From contig CM053152.1 in assembly GCA_028571685.1 (NCBI GenBank), positions 23,382,001-23,446,000 on the forward strand: 64,000 nt of DNA, in the 5' to 3' direction. Shown here in pieces: positions 57,698 to 64,000 of the stretch. The notes beneath the pieces are model-generated. The model did no database searches, was not told where the DNA came from, and worked only from the letters and a program-made list of their open reading frames with translations. A program made the position numbers and the translations under genes. The stretch is from Heterohyrax brucei (lineage: Eukaryota; Chordata; Mammalia; Hyracoidea; Procaviidae). How positions within the stretch are numbered: the first letter of the stretch is position 1; every line of letters starts with the position of its first letter.

Positions 57698-58135
57698 GTT
57701 GTTGTTGTTAGGTGCCATCGAATGGGTTCTGACTCATAGGAACCCTATGTACAATGGAACAAAACATTTCCTGGTCCTGTGCCAACCTTACAATCACTGA
57801 GCCCATGCAAGGCATCTTTTGGTTTCTTGACTGGTGCTTCCATGGGTGATGATTTTGGACCCAAGTAAAACAAAATCCTTGACAACTTAAATCTTTTCTT
57901 CATTTGTCACGATGTTGTTTATTGGTCCAGTTATAAGGATTTTTTTTCTTTATGTTGAGATGTAATCCATACAAGGGCTGGATTACTTTGTTCTTCATCA
58001 CTAAGTGCTTCCTCTTTCAGCAAGTGAGGATGTGCCACCTGCGCAGCACAAGTTGTTAATCAGTCTTCCTCCAATTGGCCTTGAAGCAGGTGGCATGAAC
58101 TCTGGTGTTTCTCCGATAACAATACCGTAAGTATA
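57698..58135 (-). mobile_element. RTE LINE 3' fragment with internal deletion
   Basis: It starts with a TTG repeat and GGTGCCATCGAATGGGTTCT, jumps at about 57806 to 'caaggcatcttttggtttcttga', and continues with 'gacccaagtaaaacaaaatcc' and 'attggtccagttataagg'. No open frame. Confidence 0.88.
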
Positions 58136-58136
58136 A

Positions 58137-58262
58137 AATGAAAAGGAGGAGGATACTGACACGGGGCAAGGATTGCAGAGGAGCTATAGGTAGGCGGGCA
58201 TGCAAAACTGACTTGGGTTGTAGACTTTGACTTAATCACAGTTTAAAAAAAAAAAAAAAAAT
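58137..58262 (+). mobile_element. Short L1 3' end (older tail type)
   Basis: 'gaggagctataggtaggc', GGCATGCAAAACTGACTTGG, GACTTTGACTTAATCACAG and poly(A). Confidence 0.85.
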
Positions 58263-58469
58263 GTCCCTGCTAGCTACTGGGTGGGCTGAACCACACCTTG
58301 GTTCAGACTCCACTTCCTTTCTCCTCAAATAGACTTCACTGGACTCTTGGAGTAGTGTGTCTCTGCCCCTGTTTGGGGCCATTCTATTCCCAACAGAATT
58401 GACTTGCCAGCAACTGACCAGAACAACACGGAATTCCACCCTTAACTTGGTTTTACTACAGTAATATAC

Positions 58470-58965
58470 TGTTGTGGATTGAATTGTGTTCCCCCAAAAA
58501 TCTCTGTAGCAATTTAGCTAGGCCACAACTTCTGATGTTGTGTGATGTTCCTCCATTTTGTAAAACCTGCCTCTATGATGTTAATGAGGGTGGATGGGCT
58601 GTAGTTGTGTTGATAGGGCAGGACTCAGTGTGTAAAATTTTTTTGTGCCTTGAGGCAATCAATCTCTTCAGACGTAAAGGAAAGAAGCTAGCAAAGAGAT
58701 TGGGGGATGTCATACTAAGAAGGTACGCCAGGAGCTGTGTGTGTCCTTTAGAAAGGAGCTAGGTCACTGCACGTCAGAAGCTTCCAGTCCAGGGAAAATA
58801 TTGATGACAAGAACCTTCTTCCAGATCCAGCAAAGAAAGCCTTCCCCTGGAGCTGACACCCAGAATTTGGACTTCTAGCTTACTAGACTGTGACAAATAA
58901 ACTTGCTCTTTTTAAGGCATCCACTTGTGGTATTTCTGTTAAAGAAGAACTAGATGACGAAGACA
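58470..58965 (+). mobile_element. Solo LTR (ERVL/MaLR-like)
   Basis: Begins TGTTGTGGATTGAATTGTG and ends GATGACGAAGACA (TG...CA), about 496 bp, same family as the reverse LTR at 11816. AATAAA lies near 58897. No clear flanking duplication, so one end may be misplaced. Confidence 0.75.
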
Positions 58966-59033
58966 CATAAGATACAACAAAACATATAACATTTCATCTG
59001 TTTCTACATATACACTTCTGTATATGCTTTAAC

Positions 59034-59441
59034 TGTTAGGGTCCCGTTTTCAAGATGCGATGCTGTTACTTTTTGAAAGTTAAGTTTTATTAAAAAATGT
59101 GCCCAATAAGAAAAAGACTGGTGCACCAGGGACACACCCCAAACTACACAGAGTAAGGAGGCGACCCTGAGCTTCCTCATCACCCAGTATTTAAGTCGTG
59201 AGATTATAAAGCAGGGAGGGGGAACTGACCTTTACTTTGATTGGTTAAGGCCACCTGGAATTCCTGTTAGTTCTAAAATGTGGTCAAGGTCTAGGGGTCA
59301 CTTGCAAGGTTGTCCCCAGGCTTTGTCTTGTGACAGATGTTTTGTAAGACAAAGGTGAGATTACTCTATGGTATTTTCTGCTATTAAGTTGTTTCCTGAG
59401 GCTTCCTTTAATACTTTGAATTTTTACTGCACCCTTCCTCA
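59034..59441 (-). mobile_element. Probable ERV LTR
   Basis: On the minus strand a promoter-like order is visible: AACCAATCA (CCAAT) near 59245, ACTTAAATACTGGG near 59190, AATAAAACTTAAC near 59085, and the end GGGACCCTAACA at 59034. The right end (TGAGGAAGGGTGCAG) is tentative; no duplication found. Confidence 0.6.
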
Positions 59442-59451
59442 AAATGGAGTC

Positions 59452-59560
59452 ACTTAAGCCTCATTTCAACATTAACCTTTTGAGGAACCACTATTTTCCA
59501 CAGAGGCTGCACCAATTTATATTTCCACCAGCAGTGAGTGAGGGTATTGCTGAACCAATG
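59452..59560 (+). mobile_element. Old L1-related fragment
   Basis: TTTTGAGGAACCACTATTTT, GAGGCTGCACCAATTTATAT and CCACCAGCAGTGAGTGAGGG are a familiar old L1 block. Confidence 0.55.
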
Positions 59561-59565
59561 CAAGT

Positions 59566-60400
59566 TTGTCCTGCCTGTCACTGCAGCGAAACTCAAGAGA
59601 TGGGAAAAGGTTCAAGCAGGCTTTATTAACAGATAAACATGCAAATCTGGGGAAAAGGAAAAATGGTTTTTCCAAAACTGTTTTATCTGGCTTACAATTC
59701 CAGATGCTTTTATAGCTAGGTTACACAGGGGTTTGCATCTGGAAAATGTCAAACCTTGTCATGAGAAAGAACAGGGAGTCACAAGATTCCATTACATCTT
59801 ATCGAACAATGTAAATTACCCCAAATATCATTATCTCCCTGAAGTGTTGAAATAATTGACTTATTACCCTGGAAACAGGGAAAGGAATGCAAATCTGCGG
59901 ATCTGGTTGGAAGACTGATAATAAGACAGGGAATAGAATATTGTTTAGTAATCTATGTGACATTTTGAGAGAGGGAGAAAAAGCTTTTAAGAAGATAGCA
60001 CTTAATTTTCAGAAGTCCAGATGCCTCTCTCCAGGGCCAGCCCAAGGACGCTCCCTTTTCCCCCCATAGAAATCCTTGAGATAAGACCAGTTTCTAGGAG
60101 ACAGTGGCTTCGTCCCATGTAACTTAATGCTAACTGCTTATCTAGTGCCTCTTTAAGTATACTGTGCCAATAGGAATGTAATATGAAAATCTGTATACCT
60201 ATAGTCTCCAATTCCTTTGCTTTCTTGGAGAAACACATATATAGGTATGTCTGGTAATGGAATGGGGTGCACAGCTATTTTTTGGACTTGAGTCCATCCG
60301 CTGCACTGCCAGTGAATAAAAGCCCCTTCCTCTACAAACTAAGTAGTGTTCGAGCCACTTTCTGCTCTGTGAGCCAAACTTATTTTTTTTCCTGCTATAC
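59566..60400. mobile_element. Possible LTR or ERV-derived segment
   Basis: AATAAA-type signals occur in both directions (TTTATT at 59622, AATAAAAG near 60316), with TG-rich ends. Orientation and family are not decidable by eye. Confidence 0.3.
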
Positions 60401-60808
60401 TTTATTAAGTCCCATCCCTACATCCACTAACATTTCCAACTCTTAAACATCAACCTCATATCTATGAAATGGGTTTTAAATGAAAATAGCCATTTTGATT
60501 TATCACATTAACTCTAGTATCAAATCTCAGGTTGTAGGCTACCTCTCTACAGCATGTAGTACAGTTAATCATGAGGCAGGGTACACATCGTACACAAACA
60601 ATCCACAAATAATAATAACTTCAATTACTGTTATTAGTATGCATGGCTATCCTAGGTTGGGGTGCTATGAGTATAATTTCTCAAATTCCAGCTTGAAAGA
60701 ACCTTCTCACTAGACAGAAATCAGAAACATTCATTACATTTCATGCAAGAGAAGTACATACATTTTCATTTCATTGGGAAGGGACAATGTCTTGTGAAAG
60801 TCCTAGAA
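60401..60808. other. Unassigned upstream sequence
   Basis: Nothing recognised between the LTR-like segment and the integrase remnant. Confidence 0.4.
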
Positions 60809-61030
60809 CTAAGTTAAGTCCAAGAAAGAGAGAGGATCTGGAAGACATTTCTTTAACTTTACCTTTTTGGTTTCTTCTCCAAGAGTGGTGGTCCACCACT
60901 TGTGGTCAGGATCTGTCAAAAAGGCATTTGTGTCCAAGTCTGTCAAAGAGTAGGGCTCCACATGGATAAGATGTGTCCAGGCCTTCAGTCCAGCCAGTTT
61001 CACTGCAGTGGGGGTGGTTACTGAATCTAT
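60809..61030 (-). pseudogene. Gammaretrovirus-like pol remnant (integrase C-terminus)
   Basis: The minus strand encodes V-T-T-P-T-A-V-K-L-A-G-L-K-A-W-T-H-L and then H-V-E-P, the conserved end of gammaretroviral integrase (T-P-T-A-V-K-V-x-G-x-x-A-W-I-H), and runs to a stop at 60809. The reading frame is lost upstream near 61035. A fossil fragment; gag, protease and RT were not found. Confidence 0.75.
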
Positions 61031-61387
61031 AGTGGTGCTTCCAAGGGCCCCACCCTAGTGAGGGTGCCACCATAGCATCTATGCCTGGGGCTTGTGGAAT
61101 ATGGAGGCCATGTCTTTCCCTGCAAATTGGGGGTCATCTGAAATAATGCCTCTCAGGCCCTTGATCTTAAGTACCCCTTACCTGGGGGCTTTTCACTCTC
61201 TTTTGTTTTAAACTTTCACAATCTTGGGAAGAAGGGGCAACAACCATTCTGGATACTTCCCGCTGAGATGGAGGGCAGAAGGGTGTGAAGGTTGCCAGTA
61301 TAGGGGAGATCTCACCAAAGGTGTGAAAAGCCACCACGTCCTGCTGGACCTGACAGTGTGCTGACTACCAGGGGAGACTGTCAAGAA

Positions 61388-61389
<2 letters not shown>

Positions 61390-61430
<41 letters not shown>
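61390..61430. repeat. (CA)n microsatellite, 20 units
   Basis: Forty bases of perfect alternating AC. It produces a false Cys-Val run in the reverse reading frame. Confidence 0.98.
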
Positions 61431-61431
<1 letters not shown>

Positions 61432-61432
<1 letters not shown>

Positions 61433-61582
61433 AGCTAGTAGGGTCTGAGATATTCCCTTGGTAATTATTTTAAGGATACAGGGCCCAAAGATGTAAATGA
61501 AAATGATTATAATGGTAAACAAGAGGGGAATATCCCAGGAATTTACAGATTCAAACCATTTATACTCAGCTGGCTCCACCAA
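61432..61582 (-). pseudogene. Gammaretrovirus-like env remnant (TM anchor)
   Basis: On the minus strand a short open stretch has K-W-F-E-S, a long Ile/Phe-rich membrane segment, and G-P-C-I-L, the arrangement at the membrane anchor of gammaretroviral Env. It runs into the CA repeat and is then unreadable. No surface-subunit motif was recognised upstream. In minus-strand order it comes before the integrase remnant, the reverse of a provirus. Confidence 0.65.
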
Positions 61583-63054
61583 CTTAAGTGGTAAAGTGGA
61601 CTAACTCAGGCACCTCCAGATGGTTGTGTGGAATCAGTTGTTCACAGCATTGCAAAACCTAACTCAGCAGAGCTACACATGTAGGAAGGACATCCTAGTT
61701 CAAACAGCACAATCCAGATATTTAGCATGGCAACATCCCAAAACCCCTCATGTAATCAAACTATTTCCTGGGTATATAGTCTCAAATCAACAATATAACC
61801 AATTTGAAGTCTTCTTTGTGTTCCAATCAGTAATTTTTATCCCAGTAACTCAACAGGGCATTCAAGGACACATGGAAATGAGTGTCTCTTTAACTATGGG
61901 ACCATTAGCCATTGTCAAACACAAAATTATAAGACTAAACTTAAAACTTCACACAGTCCTGCTTAGAGTGTAGGGCCCATTGGATAGCCCAAAATAGGGA
62001 AGGTGGCTATCTTGTCTAAGGCATGTCTAGTTTTACTTTTTTTAAGTCTACATCAGAGTATAATCCTTAGCTCTCTGATGTGTAACCAGGTGTCAGACAG
62101 GTCTTGTGACACCCCATCAGTGGTCAGCTTTTTACATTCCTCTTCTGAGAGTCCAGGAGGGCCTGTCCATCTTGGCCTTTGGGGAAGAAATCCACTAAAG
62201 TCCTGTTTTAGGGCACACAGGACACTCCACCTTTTAGTAGACTCATTTTTGACAGCACTGGTAATAATCAGGGTCCATATTCTATAGGCCAATGGGGTAA
62301 CCAAAGCTCTGATCTCTGGAGGCTAACTGGGTTAACTCAAGGTGGACCTTGGAGGGCTATAGTTACAACTGGGCCTTTTTTTCTTCTTTTTTCTCTCTGC
62401 CACCAAAATCAATTGTTAAAATACCTTAAGGGTCTCCTCTACCAGTTGGGAATGTGGACTGAGGTTCTGCCTTAAGTTTTTTGCCATTTGTCTTACGTCT
62501 GATGTGGACCAGCATACAAAACAAAAGGCCATAATGGTTTCAATGATGTCAATTGAATAAAATATATTTATGACATCCCACCCACTGTTCTCTAAGAATT
62601 ATAACCTTGCAACATGTGAAACATTCACCCCATTACAGTGAAAATCTTAAAGTCCAAGTCCAAGGTCCAGAAAGTCTTTTTTAGCCGTAAAATCTAGAGT
62701 ACAAGTTACCTGCTTCCAAAATACAGAACTGGCAGGGGCACATTAGCCATATCCGATACAAATGCGAAAAACACGGCAAAACAGTTTATAGCAGCCCTGT
62801 CCTCCAGACTCAAAGTATTGGCTACCTTCAAGATACTGAGTGGAAAGGAAACCCCCTGGCCCTGTAGAAACATCAGGGGGAGTGGCTCAATCCTTTCAAA
62901 CCCCTGAGGTTAGAGCTATACCTTTGAGACTGAGGTGGTGCAGCTTCTCATGCTCTCCATCTCTCCAGCTTTTGCTTCCTATGGCCTCGTGTCATGAGCC
63001 TCAGGCCTACATCTATCCTGCTGCTTTTTTTTCCACCAAGTTAAGTTGGCAATT
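61583..63054. other. Unassigned, possibly ERV-derived
   Basis: It may include more decayed retroviral sequence in reverse orientation, but no motif is firm enough to name. No gene supported. Confidence 0.35.
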
Positions 63055-63222
63055 AAAAACAAACCAAACCCATGACTGTGGAGTTGATTTTGATCTATAG
63101 CGACCCCACAAACAGAGTAAACTGTTCTATAGAGTCTTCAAAGAGTGCCTGGAGGACTTGAACTACTGATCATCTGGTTGGCAGCTGCAGTACTCAATCA
63201 CTGTGCCACCAGGGTTTCCCTA
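63055..63222 (-). mobile_element. AfroSINE
   Basis: AAACCAAACCCATGACTGTG, TTCTATAGAGTCTTCAAAGA, TCACTGTGCCACCAGGGTTT. Confidence 0.93.
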
Positions 63223-64000
63223 GTTAGCAATTAAGAAATAAGTGACTTAATATATATTTGTTAGACAATATTATGAAGAAATTACTAATATAAATTTTAA
63301 CTCACTGAGAATGGGGTACTTTTCCTGAATTCCAATTTGTGTCAAAACGTTTTAGCCCTTTTCTCTCAGAAAAGGCTATCCTTGGTTTTTGCTTTTTCTC
63401 CTTTTCCAAGCCTTGTGGCTGTTTTTCTTTCTTTCTTGGCTCAGGATTATTACCCTAGTGAGAAACCAGATCTTTGTCATCAAGGAATAAATCAACCATT
63501 TTACTCAGAAGTCAGAAAACCTTGCTACCCAATTTTTCTAATGTTAATGTTCTTTTTTAAAAAAAACCACATGAATCAAGAAATTAAGTTATTAGACATA
63601 CAAAATCTTTAGCCAGACCAAATAAACATTTTCTTAAAAAAATTTTACAGCATATTCCTTTAATAGGAAAAATAAATTCATTCATTAGGCTTATACAGTA
63701 CATATATATTCTTGTTGCATAAAAAGCAAACAGTATGTAAATTTACACTATATTAAATATCTATCAACTCAATTACCCTAAAGTCTAGAGCTGAAATAAA
63801 GCTTTCTTAAATATTCCTAGCCTTTAATTCCTAAAGTTTCATCAGCTGGCTTCTAGAAATTACAAAATCTCTGTTCAACTAACCAATTAGTGATATACAC
63901 ATGACTTTACATCTGTTGTTAAAGTTGAAACACCCTCCAGGCCGTTTCAGACATGTGTCAGAGTTGCCAGAAATAGAGAGAGTTTGTTAGCAGTCTTTAA
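63223..64000. other. Unassigned upstream sequence
   Basis: AT-rich; no gene or repeat recognised. A first exon of the next gene (RIOK3 side in human) was not seen. Confidence 0.45.

Noticed and set aside
61208..61582. 124-codon reverse ORF with a Cys-Val run
   Set aside because: The run is the CA microsatellite read in reverse. Only the first 50 codons carry a retroviral Env-like signal; the rest is not protein.
11399..63222. tRNA genes suggested by box A/B motifs
   Set aside because: All such matches sit in SINE heads followed by RTE-like bodies; none folds as a complete tRNA by inspection.

Overview
This is a nuclear genomic window from an afrotherian mammal, most likely an elephant or a close relative. 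Three things point there. About thirty copies of a tRNA-headed SINE are present whose 3' part matches the 3' end of an RTE LINE (the AfroSINE type). An RTE/BovB-clade LINE is present with a visible reverse transcriptase. Several L1 elements share one 3' UTR, seen at least seven times. Bacterial features (operons, CRISPR, ribosome binding sites) do not apply.

The only conserved gene I can support is the 5' end of TMEM241, a multi-spanning, Golgi-type putative nucleotide-sugar transporter, on the minus strand. Coding exon 1 is at 56024-56095 inside a small CpG island (about 55985-56310). Exon 2 is at 40905-40951 and exon 3 at 31808-31885. All three have consensus splice sites and compatible phases. 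Exon 4 was not found, so everything left of 31807 is probably intron 3. Everything right of about 56300 is upstream intergenic DNA, on the side where human RIOK3 lies.

Layout. 1-11.7 kb: old L1 remnants, a perfect 21-bp hairpin, MIR and SINE copies. 11.7-19.5 kb: an almost complete, dead L1 whose 5' UTR has two 198-bp monomers and carries a solo LTR. 19.5-28 kb: LTR, SINEs and an RPL17 processed pseudogene. 28-31 kb: 5'-truncated L1. 31-43 kb: exons 3 and 2 among nested L1, SINE, L2 and MER20-like copies. 43-52.7 kb: a four-element nest in which a full-length L1 split an AfroSINE and was then hit by a younger L1 fragment and by an RTE. 52.7-58.3 kb: TMEM241 promoter, two local tandem duplications and SINE/RTE copies. 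58.4-63 kb: LTRs and broken gammaretrovirus-like pol and env remnants. 63-64 kb: one SINE, otherwise unassigned.

The L1 proteins, the RTE reverse transcriptase and the retroviral fragments are all interrupted; nothing in the window looks able to move by itself. I found no new protein system. The interesting content is the TMEM241 promoter and the detailed insertion history. Repeat family names come from recognition by eye; boundaries of old repeats are approximate.
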